Part shown: in pieces, positions 28,851 to 38,429 of the stretch
Numbering within the stretch: the first letter of the stretch is position 1
Layout: every line of letters starts with the position of its first letter
DNA from: Streptomyces beihaiensis
Lineage (GTDB): Bacteria > Actinomycetota > Actinomycetes > Streptomycetales > Streptomycetaceae
Direction: 5' to 3'
Assembly (NCBI RefSeq): GCF_026274175.1
Contig: NZ_JAPHNL010000135.1
Coordinates: forward strand, 1 to 64,000
DNA: 64,000 bases
Position numbers and translations under genes: made by a program
Notes under the pieces: model-generated
Databases searched by the model: none
The model's input: only the letters and a program-made list of their open reading frames with translations
What the model was told of the DNA's origin: nothing

Positions 28851-29765
28851 GTGCCGTCCAGACTGCTCGGACCGCAGAACAGGTATCTGTGGTTCTGGGT
28901 CTTCACCGGCCCGTTCGTCGTCGGCCTCGGGGTCTTCGTCTACGTCCCGCTCCTGTGGAGCCTCGCCCTCAGCTTCTTCGACGCGCGCAACACCGTCACG
29001 CCCACGCACTTCGTCGGCCTGTCCAACTACACGTCGGTCCTGGGCGATTCGGCCTTCACCTCCAGCCTCGCCACATTCGCCGTCTTCTGCCTCTTCATCG
29101 TCCCGGCCACGTACGCCCTCTCGCTCGCCCTCGCCCTGATGGTGAACCGGCTGCGCCTCGCCCGCGCCTTCTTCCGGTCCGTGTTCTTCCTGCCGACCGC
29201 CTGCAGCTACGTCGTGGCGTCGGTGATCTGGAAACTCTCCCTGTTCAACGGAGTCCGCTTCGGCCTCGCCAACACGGTCCTGCGCTGGTTCGGCCAGGAC
29301 CCGGTGGCATGGCTGTCGACGAGCCACCCGCCGTGGTACTGGCTGGTCATCGTCACCGTACGGCTGTGGCTGCAGGCCGGTTTCTACATGGTGCTCATCC
29401 TGGCCGGACTGCAACGCATCCCCCGCGCCCTGTACGAGGCCGCGGCCGTCGACGGCGCCCGCCCCGGCTGGCAGGTCTTCCGCCACATCACCTTCCCGCA
29501 GCTGCGCGCGACCTCCGTCGCCGTCGTCCTGCTCCTGGTGATCAACGCCTTCCAGGCGTTCGACGAGTTCTACAACCTGCTGTCCACCGCGCGCGGCTAC
29601 CCGCCCTACGCCCGCCCGCCGCTGGTCTACCTGTACTACGTGGCGCTGGGCCAGGGGCAGGACCTCGGCATCGGCAGCGCGGGCGCCGTGGTCCTCGCGC
29701 TGATCATCGCCCTGGTCACGGTGGTGCAGGCCCGGTGGTTCGGCCTCGGCCGGAAGGAGGAGTGA
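28851..29765 (+). CDS. sugar ABC transporter permease (MalF-like)
   Basis: A 304-residue inner-membrane permease with six predicted helices and the EAA loop YEAAAVDGARPGWQVFRHITFPQL that contacts the ATPase. The start is GTG at 28851, 9 bp after the binding-protein stop, with GAGGAGG ahead. It would pair with the next permease. No ATPase gene follows, so it presumably uses the shared multiple-sugar ATPase MsiK, as most Streptomyces sugar importers do. Confidence 0.9.
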   Translation: MPSRLLGPQNRYLWFWVFTGPFVVGLGVFVYVPLLWSLALSFFDARNTVTPTHFVGLSNYTSVLGDSAFTSSLATFAVFCLFIVPATYALSLALALMVNRLRLARAFFRSVFFLPTACSYVVASVIWKLSLFNGVRFGLANTVLRWFGQDPVAWLSTSHPPWYWLVIVTVRLWLQAGFYMVLILAGLQRIPRALYEAAAVDGARPGWQVFRHITFPQLRATSVAVVLLLVINAFQAFDEFYNLLSTARGYPPYARPPLVYLYYVALGQGQDLGIGSAGAVVLALIIALVTVVQARWFGLGRKEE

Positions 29766-29771
29766 GGAAAC

Positions 29772-30629
29772 GTGAGGAAGAACGGCGAGGCGACGATCCA
29801 AGACGCCCATGTGCGGCTCGGAAGGGCGCTGCGCGCGGTGATCATCGGCGCGCTGGCGGTGCTCTTCCTGGTGCCGTTCTACCTGCTGGTGCGGGGCGGC
29901 CTGTCGAGCGAGTCCGACCTCACCTCGCCCGGCTGGACCTTCTTCCCCCGCACCCTGCGGTGGAGCAACGTGCGCGAACTGTTCGACGACCCGTCCGTAC
30001 CGATGCTGCACGCCCTGTGGAACTCCACCCAGATCGCGGTCCTGACCACACTCGGCACGCTGCTCCTGGCGTCGCTGGCCGGGTACGGGCTGGCCCGCAT
30101 CCCCTACCCGTACGCCAACCACGTCTTCTACGCGATCCTCGGCACGCTCATGATCCCGTCGGCGGTCACCTTCGTGCCGAGTTTCGTGCTCGTCTCCACC
30201 CTCGGCTGGATCTCCACGCTGCGCGGCCTGATCGTGCCGACGCTCTTCAGCGGCTTCGCCGCGTTCGTCTTCCGCCAGTACTTCCTCGGGTTCCCTAAGG
30301 AACTGGAGGACGCGGCCCGCGTCGACGGCCTGGGCCACTGGCGCACCTACTGGCGCGTCGTCGTGCCCAACTCGCGGCCCGTCTTCGCCGCGGTCGGCGC
30401 CATCGTCTTCATCGGTTCGTGGAACGCGTTCCTGTGGCCACTGGTCATCGGGCAGGACCAGCAGGCGTGGACGGTACAGGTCGCGCTCGCCACGTTCACC
30501 ACCGCACAGGTCGTCAACCTGCACGAACTGTTCGTCGCCGCCGCCGTCTCGATCCTCCCGCTGGTCGTCGTGTTCGTGGTGCTGCAGCGGTACATCGTCG
30601 CCGGAGTGGAGCGGTCCGGCATCGACTGA
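29772..30629 (+). CDS. sugar ABC transporter permease (MalG-like)
   Basis: A 285-residue permease with six helices and the EAA motif LEDAARVDGLGHWRTYWRVVVPNS. The GTG start lies 7 bp after the preceding stop. It completes the importer with the binding protein and MalF-like subunit. It ends 17 bp from the convergent helicase gene. Confidence 0.9.
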   Translation: MRKNGEATIQDAHVRLGRALRAVIIGALAVLFLVPFYLLVRGGLSSESDLTSPGWTFFPRTLRWSNVRELFDDPSVPMLHALWNSTQIAVLTTLGTLLLASLAGYGLARIPYPYANHVFYAILGTLMIPSAVTFVPSFVLVSTLGWISTLRGLIVPTLFSGFAAFVFRQYFLGFPKELEDAARVDGLGHWRTYWRVVVPNSRPVFAAVGAIVFIGSWNAFLWPLVIGQDQQAWTVQVALATFTTAQVVNLHELFVAAAVSILPLVVVFVVLQRYIVAGVERSGID

Positions 30630-30645
30630 ACGGCGGCGCCGGTGG

Positions 30646-32088
30646 CTACGTGGCCGAGGGGCGGCGGGAGGCCCGCCGGTTCGCGCCGCCCCGTCGGTTC
30701 GAACCTCCGCGCCGGCTCGCGCTTCGGCCGCCGCCCGTACCGGCGGCGGGCTTGCGGCTCTGGCGGCTCGCGGCCGGCGCCGCCGCCCCGGGGACCTCGA
30801 GAGTGACGGGCACGCCCGACGGCTCGCGCGCCCCGGTGATGGTGGCCAGCTCCGCGTCGCCGGAGCGGACGCGGGCCGTGCGCGGGCGGATGCCCGCGTC
30901 CGCCATGAGCCGGGTGACGTCCCGCTTCTGCTCGGGCAGGACCAGCGTGACCACGCTGCCCGAACCACCGGCACGGGCCGTGCGGCCGCCCCGGTGCAGG
31001 TAGTCCTTGTGGTCGGCCGGGGGATCGACGTTCACCACCAGATCGAGGTCGTCCACGTGTATGCCGCGGGCCGCGACGTTCGTCGCCACCAAAGCGGTGA
31101 CCTGGCCGTTCTTGAACTGCTCCAGGGTGCGGTTGCGCTGTGGCTGGGAGCGCCCGCCGTGCAGCGCCGCCGCGCGGACACCGGAGGCGAGGAGCCGCTT
31201 GGCGAGCCGGTCGGCGGACCGCTTGGTGTGCAGGAACAGGATGACCCGCCCGTCACGGGCCGCGATGCGCGTGGTGACGGCCTTCTTGTCGGTCTCGTCC
31301 AGCACATGCAGCACGTGGTGCTCCATGGTGGTCACCGCACCCGCCGCCGGGTCCACCGAGTGCACCACGGGATCGGTCAGGAACCGCTGGACCAGACGGT
31401 CGATGTTGCGGTCCAGGGTGGCGGAGAACAGCAGGCGCTGGCCGTCGGGACGCACCCGCTCGATCAGCTTGGTGATCTGCGGCAGGAAACCCATGTCGGT
31501 CATCTGGTCGGCTTCGTCGAGCACCGTGATCCGTACGCTGCCGAGCACGCAGTCCCCGCGTTCCACGAGGTCGCCCAGTCTGCCCGGCGTGGCCACGAGC
31601 ACCTCGACGCCCCGCCTGAGCACACCGGCCTGCTTGGTGATGGACAGCCCGCCGACCATGGTGGCGAGGCGGAGGTTGACGGCCGTCGCGTAGGGCGTCA
31701 GCGCGTCGGTCACCTGCTGGGCCAGCTCACGCGTGGGCACGAGCACGAGGGCCAGCGGCGCCTTTGGCTCCGCGCGCAGCCCCGCGGTACGGGCGAGCAC
31801 CGCCAGACCGAACGCGAGGGTCTTGCCGGAACCGGTGCGCCCACGTCCCAGCAGGTCACGCCCGGCGAGCGAGTTGGGCAGCGTGGCGGCCTGGATCGGG
31901 AAGGGAGTGGTGACACCCTGCGCGCCGAGCGTCTTCAGCAGCCCCGCGGGCATGTCAAGGCCGGCGAAGTCCTCGACGGGAGGAAGGGCGGGTGTCGTGT
32001 TCTGCGGCAGCCGGAATTCCCTCGGCGACGCCGCGGAGGGCGGGGGTGACGCGGGGCGCCGGTTCGGCTTCTGGGATCTGCGGGGCAT
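30646..32088 (-). CDS. DEAD-box ATP-dependent RNA helicase
   Basis: A 480-residue DEAD-box helicase that remodels RNA, probably in ribosome assembly or cold adaptation. Motifs in order: Q-motif region (TPFPIQAATLP), GRTGSGKT (I), PTRELAQQ (Ia), TPGRLGD (Ib), VLDEADQM (II), FSATL (III), ALHGGRSQPQRNRTLEQFKNG, VATNVAARGIHV and HRGGRTARAGGSG (VI). Motif II reads DEAD. An Arg/Gly/Ser-rich tail (about 440-480) is typical of RNA binding. The start at 32088 begins MPRRSQKPN. It lies downstream of the cold-shock gene in the same direction, separated by a hairpin. Confidence 0.93.
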   Translation of the reverse strand: MPRRSQKPNRRPASPPPSAASPREFRLPQNTTPALPPVEDFAGLDMPAGLLKTLGAQGVTTPFPIQAATLPNSLAGRDLLGRGRTGSGKTLAFGLAVLARTAGLRAEPKAPLALVLVPTRELAQQVTDALTPYATAVNLRLATMVGGLSITKQAGVLRRGVEVLVATPGRLGDLVERGDCVLGSVRITVLDEADQMTDMGFLPQITKLIERVRPDGQRLLFSATLDRNIDRLVQRFLTDPVVHSVDPAAGAVTTMEHHVLHVLDETDKKAVTTRIAARDGRVILFLHTKRSADRLAKRLLASGVRAAALHGGRSQPQRNRTLEQFKNGQVTALVATNVAARGIHVDDLDLVVNVDPPADHKDYLHRGGRTARAGGSGSVVTLVLPEQKRDVTRLMADAGIRPRTARVRSGDAELATITGAREPSGVPVTLEVPGAAAPAASRQSRKPAAGTGGGRSASRRGGSNRRGGANRRASRRPSAT

Positions 32089-32120
32089 GCGGTGGTCTGC
32101 CTTCCTGGAAACAGCACAAA

Positions 32121-32154
32121 CCGGGGCCCGCACCATCGCGGTGCGAGCCCCGGT
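32121..32154 (-). terminator. hairpin terminator after the cold-shock gene
   Basis: CCGGGGC-C-CGCACC and GGTGCG-A-GCCCCGG pair over 13 bp with one mismatch around a 5-base loop. It lies 23 bp past the cold-shock stop and 33 bp before the helicase start. It may fully or partly stop transcription before the helicase. Confidence 0.7.
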
Positions 32155-32176
32155 GAGCGAAATACGCGTCCGGTGA

Positions 32177-32380
32177 TCAGGCCGGGACGATGTTCTCCGC
32201 CTGCGGGCCCTTCTGGCCCTGCGTGACGTCGAAGTTGACCCGCTGGCCCTCCTGGAGCTCACGGAAGCCCTGGGTCGCGATGTTCGAGTAGTGGGCGAAG
32301 ACGTCGGGGCCGCCGCCGTCCTGCTCGATGAAGCCGAAACCCTTTTCGGCGTTGAACCACTTCACGGTTCCCTGTGCCAT
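32177..32380 (-). CDS. CspA-family cold-shock protein
   Basis: A 67-residue cold-shock-domain protein, a single OB-fold that binds single-stranded RNA/DNA as an RNA chaperone. RNP1 (KGFGFIEQ) and RNP2 (DVFAHYSNI) are both intact, starting [14 protein letters not shown]. The ribosome site is GGAGAAGG. The leader contains a 9-bp inverted repeat. This is one of several Csp copies usual in Streptomyces, so I do not assign a specific symbol. Confidence 0.95.
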   Translation of the reverse strand: MAQGTVKWFNAEKGFGFIEQDGGGPDVFAHYSNIATQGFRELQEGQRVNFDVTQGQKGPQAENIVPA

Positions 32381-32435
32381 GACCTTCTCCGATCTGTAGG
32401 CAGAGGCCCCATCCGGAGATGCCGGAAACAAATAA

Positions 32436-32469
32436 TGCGCCTGAAGGAGAAACATTCCCGTCAGGCGCA
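32436..32469 (-). promoter_or_regulatory. 5'-leader stem-loop of the cold-shock gene
   Basis: TGCGCCTGA (32436-32444) and TCAGGCGCA (32461-32469) form a perfect 9-bp inverted repeat with a 16-base loop, 56-89 bp upstream of the start codon. Structured leaders are common in csp mRNAs and can act as cold-responsive elements. Confidence 0.5.
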
Positions 32470-32656
32470 CATAGGTTCATGGGTACCACAACTGCAACTC
32501 TGTAACCATAGCACAGCCGCGCGGACCGCTTTCCGGGCTCCGGTGGCCGCGCGCGTAAATCGCTGGCGCTCCGCCGACCGCCGCTCTAGTGTCATGACTG
32601 CTTCGTACGGCGAGATGCGCCGGGTTACGACGAGTGGGAAACGGGAGGTGTGACCG

Positions 32657-32728
32657 ATGGCTGTCTCTGTGACGGGCGCTGCCCGCGACCGGAAGAACGT
32701 CCACTCCACCTCCGTGGCCTCCGGCTGA
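32657..32728 (+). CDS. possible 23-codon leader peptide upstream of rsgA
   Basis: ATG at 32657 follows GGGAGGTG by 7 bp and encodes 23 residues (starting MAVSVTGAARDRKNV, ending SVASG) to a TGA. It lies 57 bp before the RsgA start. The ribosome site is far better than that of rsgA itself. I know no family for it, so it may be a leader peptide controlling rsgA or a chance ORF. Confidence 0.4.
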   Translation: MAVSVTGAARDRKNVHSTSVASG

Positions 32729-32785
32729 CCTCTCTCACGGCGCACACCTGCGCGGAGCCGGGACCACCCTTGTGAAGGGTTCCCC

Positions 32786-33925
32786 TTGAATCTCGCTTCT
32801 CCCTCCTCCTCTTCTTCCTCCGCTTCCTCGGCTTCTTCGACCCCCTCGCACCCGCTCGCCGTCTACGGCTGGGACGAGGACTGGGAGGCCGAGTTCGCTT
32901 CCTACGCCGAACGGGGCCTGCTGCCCGGCCGTGTCCTGCGCGTCGACCGGGGCCGCTGCGACCTGGCCACGCCCGACGGGGTGGTGCAGGCCGACACCGA
33001 GTACGTCGTGCCCCGCGACCCCATGAAGGTCATCTGCACCGGGGACTGGGCGGCCGTGGACCCGGACGGCACCGACCCCCGCTACGTACAGGCGTATCTG
33101 CCGCGGCGCACCGCCTTCGTGCGCTCCACCTCCTCCAAGCGGTCGGAGGGCCAGATCCTCGCCGCCAACGTGGACCACGCCGTGATCGCGGTCTCCCTCG
33201 CCGGCGACCTCGACCTCGGCCGTGTCGAACGGTTCCTCGCGCTCGCCTGGGAGTCCGGGGCGACGCCGCTGGTCGTGCTCACCAAGGCCGACCTCGTGCC
33301 CGACCCGGTGACCCGCTCGTACCTCGTCTCCGACGTCGAGAGCGGCGCGCCCGGCGTGCGTGTGCTGACCGTCAGCGCCCTGTACGGCGACGGCACGGAC
33401 GACCTGCGAGCCGCCATCGGCGGCGGCACCGCCGTCCTGCTCGGCGTGTCCGGCGCGGGCAAGTCGACCCTCGCCAACGCGCTGACCGGCACCGACGCGA
33501 TGGACGTCCAGGCGGTACGCGACATCGACGGCAAGGGCCGGCACACCACGACCACCCGCAACCTGTTCGCGCTGCCGGGCGGCGGCGTCCTCATCGATAC
33601 CCCGGGGCTGCGCGGCGTCGGTCTCTACGACGCCGAGGCCGGGGTCGGACGGGCCTTCGCCGAGATCCAGGAGCTGGCCGAGCGGTGCAGGTTCGGGGAC
33701 TGCGCACACACCGTGGAGCCGGGGTGCGCCGTCCTCGCGGCCGTCGAGGACGGCACGCTGCACCTGCGCCGGCTCGACAGCTACCGCAAACTCCTGCGGG
33801 AGAACCAGCGCCTCGCCGCACGGACCGACGCCCGGCTGCGCGACGAGATGCGGAAGGTGTGGAAGCAGCGAGGTGCGCAGGGCCGGGCCGCCATGCAGGC
33901 CAAGCGGGGACGTCCGAGGCCGTGA
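32786..33925 (+). CDS. rsgA: RsgA ribosome-associated GTPase
   Basis: A 379-residue circularly permuted GTPase that checks and matures the 30S ribosomal subunit. It has an OB domain (about 35-120), G4 motif LTKAD before G1 (LGVSGAGKST), then G3 (IDTPG), and the zinc knuckle CRFGDCAHTVEPGC near residue 295. The start appears to be TTG at 32786 with GAAGGG upstream; the first 20 residues are serine-rich. It is not next to aroA, unlike another Streptomyces arrangement, so there may be a second copy elsewhere. Confidence 0.9.
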   Translation: MNLASPSSSSSSASSASSTPSHPLAVYGWDEDWEAEFASYAERGLLPGRVLRVDRGRCDLATPDGVVQADTEYVVPRDPMKVICTGDWAAVDPDGTDPRYVQAYLPRRTAFVRSTSSKRSEGQILAANVDHAVIAVSLAGDLDLGRVERFLALAWESGATPLVVLTKADLVPDPVTRSYLVSDVESGAPGVRVLTVSALYGDGTDDLRAAIGGGTAVLLGVSGAGKSTLANALTGTDAMDVQAVRDIDGKGRHTTTTRNLFALPGGGVLIDTPGLRGVGLYDAEAGVGRAFAEIQELAERCRFGDCAHTVEPGCAVLAAVEDGTLHLRRLDSYRKLLRENQRLAARTDARLRDEMRKVWKQRGAQGRAAMQAKRGRPRP

Positions 33926-33979
33926 GGTGAGGGACGGGCGACGGCCCTGACCGGCAGGGCCGTGTCCGATTTCCGCCAG

Positions 33980-34008
33980 CCCAGTGTGGGGCGGGACCCC
34001 ACACTGGG
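33980..34008. repeat. 12-bp perfect inverted repeat abutting the ada start
   Basis: CCCAGTGTGGGG (33980-33991) and CCCCACACTGGG (33997-34008) surround CGGGA and end 3 bp before the GTG of the Ada-AlkA gene. It may be the rsgA terminator, an operator covering the ada promoter, or a hairpin over the translation start. No ribosome site is visible between it and the GTG. Confidence 0.75.
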
Positions 34009-34011
34009 TGT

Positions 34012-35450
34012 GTGACCACCATCGAAGCGACCGAAGCGGCCGAACCTGACACCCGCTACGAAGCCGTACGCAGCCGGGACGCACGGTTCGACGGCGCGTT
34101 CTTCTTCGCCGTCCGGACCACCGGCATCTACTGTCGGCCCAGCTGCCCCGCGGTCACCCCGAAACGCCAGAACGTGCGGTTCTACGCCACGGCCGCCGCC
34201 GCCCAGAGCTCCGGGTTCCGGGCCTGTCGGCGGTGCAGGCCCGACGCCGTGCCCGGGTCGGCCGAGTGGGACGGCCGCGCCGACGTGGTGGGGCGCGCCA
34301 TGCGGCTCATCGGCGACGGCGTCGTCGACCGGGAGGGCGTGGGCGGGCTCGCCGCCCGGCTCGGCTACAGCGCACGGCAGGTGCAGCGGCAGCTCGCCGC
34401 CGAGCTGGGCGCCGGGCCGGTCGCGCTCGCCCGCGCCCAGCGCGCGCACACCGCCCGCCTCCTGTTGCAGACCACCACGCTTGCGGTCACCGAGATCGCG
34501 TTCGCGGCCGGGTTCGCGAGCGTACGGCAGTTCAACGACACCGTCCGTGCGGTGTACGCCCGCACCCCGACCCAACTGCGGGCCGACGCGCCAGGACCGG
34601 CCGGCGCGCGGCCCGCCGTCGCCTCCGCCGCCGGGATCCCGCTGCGCCTGGCCCATCGCGGCGCCTATCAGGCCGAACCCGTCTTCGACCTCCTCGACCG
34701 CGAACGCGTCGACGGGGTCGAGGAGGTGACCGGCGAACCCGGCTCCCGCACCTACCGGCGCACACTGCGGCTCCCGCACGGGACGGGCATCGTGTCGGTC
34801 GACGAGGCCGGGCACGAGCAGTCCGGCGCGCGGACCGAACACCGGGGCGGCTGGCTCGACGCGCGGATCCACCTCACCGACCTGCGCGACCTGACCACCG
34901 CCGTGGGCCGGCTGCGGCGCCTGTTCGACCTGGACGCCGACCCGTACGCCATCGACGAGCGGCTCGCCGCCGACCCTCGGCTCGCGCCGCTCGTCGCCGC
35001 CCGTCCGGGGCTGCGCTCGCCGGGCACCGCCGACCCGCAGGAGCAGGCCGTGCGGATCCTCGCCGGGCCCCATGAGTCCGGTCGGCTCGTGCGGCGGTAC
35101 GGCAAACGGGTCGACGCGCCGTGCGGCGGCCTCGACCGGCTCTTCCCGGTGCCGGACGCACTCGTCGACGAGCCGGGAACCCTCGGCGCGCTCGCCCGCG
35201 CCCTCACCGACGGCGGCCTCCACCTCGACCCGGGCGCCGACCGCGACGCCGCCGACGAGGCGCTGCGCGCACTGCCCGGCATGGACGCGCGTACCGCCGC
35301 CCTGATCCGGCTGCGCGCCCTGGGCGACCCGGACGTCGCGGTCCCCGCGGACGCCGCTGACACGACTGCCCGCGGCCATGGCGACGCGTGGCGTCCCTGG
35401 CGGTCGTACGGACGCCAACACCTCATCGAGCAAAGGAAGTTGCAAGCATC

Positions 35451-35454
<4 letters not shown>
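34012..35454 (+). CDS. Ada methylphosphotriester sensor fused to AlkA-type DNA glycosylase
   Basis: A 480-residue fusion for alkylation damage. The N-terminal Ada domain (1-80) has the zinc/methyl-acceptor cysteines Cys41, Cys45, Cys72 and Cys75 (IYCRPSCPA, ACRRCRPD). An AraC-type HTH pair follows (about 95-185; VTEIAFAAGFASVRQFNDTVR), then an AlkA N-domain and HhH 3-methyladenine glycosylase (about 200-480; LPGMDARTAALIRLRALGDPDV, ending WRPWRSYGRQHL). Methylation of Cys41 would turn it into an activator while the glycosylase removes N-alkyl purines. GTG start with no clear ribosome site, preceded by a 12-bp inverted repeat. The stop overlaps ogt by 4 bp. Confidence 0.92.
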
Positions 35455-36041
<587 letters not shown>

Positions 36042-36045
36042 CCGG

Positions 36046-36741
36046 CTACGACTCGAAACCGACGTCGCCCGTCCCGGCCCCGGCTCCGGCCACGGCGACG
36101 GCCACCGCCGCCGTGTAGCCGTCGGGCACCCGCACGTCGCTCATCACCCAGCCGGGCGGGGCGGCGGGGGAATGCAGCGTGCCCACGTAGTCGGCGTCGG
36201 GGGAGCGGGAAAGGCCCGTGCCGATGCCCTTGAGGTAGGCCTCCTTGCGCACCCACGCGCGCGCGAAGGCGAGACGGCGGTCCTGCGGCGCGCCGAGGGC
36301 CGCCAGTTCGGCGCGTTCGCGCGCGTGCAGCACCGACCACAGCTCCTCGGTCGCCGCCTGGGACGGCAACTCCTCCACGTCGGCGCCGACCGGTGTGGCG
36401 GCGAGCGCGACCAGCGCCAGGCTGCCGCTGTGCGAGAGGGAGAAGTGCGGCCCCCGCCCGTCGGCCAGGGCCGGGCGACCGTGCGGCTCACCGCACCCGG
36501 GGCACGGTTCACGGACGAACCGTACGGCGCCGGGCGCGCGCCCGGTCCGCTCGCCGAGGATCCCGCGCAGCGCCACGTGCGCGGCGACGTACCGCCGCCG
36601 GTGCCCGTCGAACCGGAACGCCGCGGCGCGCCGCAGCTCGTCCGGGTCGAGCACGCCGTCGCCGTCGCCCTGATCGTCGTCGGTGTCCACGAGCCAGAGC
36701 CGCACCGGCCCGGCGGGCGCCAGCTCGCGCACGTGGTCCAT
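36046..36741 (-). CDS. 4'-phosphopantetheinyl transferase (Sfp type)
   Basis: A 231-residue PPTase that activates carrier proteins of polyketide, peptide or fatty-acid synthases by transferring phosphopantetheine from CoA. The diagnostic motifs are HFSLSHSGSLALVALA, VGADVEEL and WVRKEAYLKGIGTGL, with RRRYVAAHVALRGILGE in the N-half. The length is normal for the Sfp group, which suggests a broad role in secondary metabolism. It converges with ogt with only 4 bp between the stops. Confidence 0.92.
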   Translation of the reverse strand: MDHVRELAPAGPVRLWLVDTDDDQGDGDGVLDPDELRRAAAFRFDGHRRRYVAAHVALRGILGERTGRAPGAVRFVREPCPGCGEPHGRPALADGRGPHFSLSHSGSLALVALAATPVGADVEELPSQAATEELWSVLHARERAELAALGAPQDRRLAFARAWVRKEAYLKGIGTGLSRSPDADYVGTLHSPAAPPGWVMSDVRVPDGYTAAVAVAVAGAGAGTGDVGFES

Positions 36742-36861
36742 CGGTCCCCCCGGTCATCGCGTCGAGTGCGCGGCGGCAGCTCCCGCCGACGGCCCTGAGC
36801 GTATCCCTCGACGGCCGGGCCCCGTGCTCAGCCCCGCTCGGTCCCAGATCACGACTCCCGG

Positions 36862-37344
36862 TCAGCCCCAGATCACGACCCCCACCCACGCCCCCGCGAT
36901 CAGCAGGCAGGCGAACAGCTCCGCCAGAATGCTGGAGCCGCCCGCCCGCATGGCCGTACGGGTGGACGCCACCGCGTCCCCGTGCCCGCCGAGCCGCAGC
37001 CGTTCACAGACGTAGATCCCGGCGACGAACCCGGGAATCGCCCCGACGACAGGGATCACGCAGAACCCGACGACGGCGCCCACGCCCGCCCATATCTGGA
37101 GCTTCACGGTGGCTCCGGCCTGGCGCAGCCGCCGGGGCGGCAGGAGCCAGCGCGCCACCTGGCCGGCGAGCAGCACGGCGGTCGCGGAGACCAGGACCAC
37201 CCAGGCCAGGCCGGTGCGGGCGCGCAGGGCCCAGACCGCGACCGCGGCCCACACCAGCCACGACCCGGGCACGCCCGGCACCAGCACCCCGCACAGGCCG
37301 AGCGCCAGGACGGCCCCGACCAGCAGGAGTTCCCACGCTCCCAT
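36862..37344 (-). CDS. DUF456 small membrane protein
   Basis: A 160-residue membrane protein with about four hydrophobic helices and glycine-rich turns (GVLVPGVPGSWLVW, VVGFCVIPVVGAIPGFVAGIYVCERLR), the pattern of DUF456 proteins. Function unknown. The ATG at 37344 has no good ribosome site; a GTG at 37362 would add 6 residues. It lies between the PPTase and a HTH regulator, all on the minus strand. Confidence 0.75.
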   Translation of the reverse strand: MGAWELLLVGAVLALGLCGVLVPGVPGSWLVWAAVAVWALRARTGLAWVVLVSATAVLLAGQVARWLLPPRRLRQAGATVKLQIWAGVGAVVGFCVIPVVGAIPGFVAGIYVCERLRLGGHGDAVASTRTAMRAGGSSILAELFACLLIAGAWVGVVIWG

Positions 37345-37430
37345 GAGGCCAGGGTCCCCCACGTGCTTCGAACACGCAGGTCAGCCGAGTGCCGGATGGT
37401 ACGTGTGGGGGACAAGGCACGGCGTGGGGC

Positions 37431-38429
37431 TCAGCGCGCCACCCAGTCCCGTTCGTACGCGTGCCAGCCCAGCTGCAACCGTGTGGTCACCCCGGCCAGC
37501 TCCATCAGGCGCTTGACCCTGCGCTGCACCGTCCGCAGCCCCAGGTCCAGCTGTTTCGCCACGCTCGCGTCGGTCAGACCGGCCAGCAGCAGCGAGAGGA
37601 TCTCCAGGTCGGTGCCGTCGGGGCCGCCCTGGCCGTTCGGACCGCCGGGCTCCTCCTCGCGCACACCGCCGTCCGTGCCCAGCCGCAGCGGCAGCGCCTG
37701 CCGCCACACCGCCTCGAACAGACCGGACAGCGATTCGAGCAGGCCGCTGGCGTGCACGACGAGCGCCGCAGGTTCGGCCGTAGGGGCCGACAGCGGCACC
37801 AGCGCGAGGTTCCCGTCCGCGACGACCAGTTTGGTCGGCACCCGGTCCACGAGCCTGACCTGCTCGTCGCGGCCCATCGCCGCCGCCAGCTCGGACAGGC
37901 CACCGGGCAGTGCGAGCACCGACCGTTCGATGACGACGCGGTAGCGCACGCCCCGGCCGACGGCCCGCTCCTCGGCGTCGTTGTCGGCGCCCGGCACGAC
38001 GTCCGGGCTGCCGGTGACGAGCGCGCACACCTCACGGGCCGCACCCAGTTGGATCTGCAGGAACCGCTGCGCCACGGCCGCCGCGCCGGTCACCACCTCC
38101 ACCAGGTCGTGCGCGTCGGGTTCGACCGCGCCGGCCCGGTACTCCTCGGCGAGTTCCGCCGCCGCCAGCTCCGCCTTCTCCAGTTCGTGCCGTTGCTGGA
38201 TGAGCAGCGCGCCCAGCGCGATACCCGGTGGCGCGGCCACCCAGCGGCCCGGATGCGCCGACGACCTCGCCGACAGGCCGCTGCGTTCCAGACGGCGCAG
38301 CGCGCGCTCGGTCTCCTGTTCGGCCTGCCCGAGCCTGCGCGCGAGATCCGGTACGTCGGCCGCCCCGACCGCCACCAAGGCGCGGTAGACCGTCTCGTGC
38401 TCGTCGTCCAGACCTATCGCGCTCAGCAT
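37431..38429 (-). CDS. two-HTH regulator (TrmB-like N-terminus, LuxR C-terminus)
   Basis: A 332-residue regulator. The N-terminus (MLSAIGLDDEHETVYRALVA, VPDLARRLGQAEQETERALRRLERSG) is a TrmB/MarR-like winged helix. The middle (about 80-250) is a ligand or oligomer domain with a helical stretch HELEKAELAAAELAEEY. The C-terminus (about 265-325, DLEILSLLLAGLTDASVAKQLDLGLRTVQRRVKRLM) is a LuxR HTH. Streptomyces has many of these; targets unknown. No neighbour is clearly coregulated. Confidence 0.85.
   Translation of the reverse strand: MLSAIGLDDEHETVYRALVAVGAADVPDLARRLGQAEQETERALRRLERSGLSARSSAHPGRWVAAPPGIALGALLIQQRHELEKAELAAAELAEEYRAGAVEPDAHDLVEVVTGAAAVAQRFLQIQLGAAREVCALVTGSPDVVPGADNDAEERAVGRGVRYRVVIERSVLALPGGLSELAAAMGRDEQVRLVDRVPTKLVVADGNLALVPLSAPTAEPAALVVHASGLLESLSGLFEAVWRQALPLRLGTDGGVREEEPGGPNGQGGPDGTDLEILSLLLAGLTDASVAKQLDLGLRTVQRRVKRLMELAGVTTRLQLGWHAYERDWVAR

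Noticed and set aside
32500-32640. Defined promoter for the cold-shock or rsgA genes
   Set aside because: TATGGT- and TAGTGT-like boxes can be found, but no -35 is convincing.
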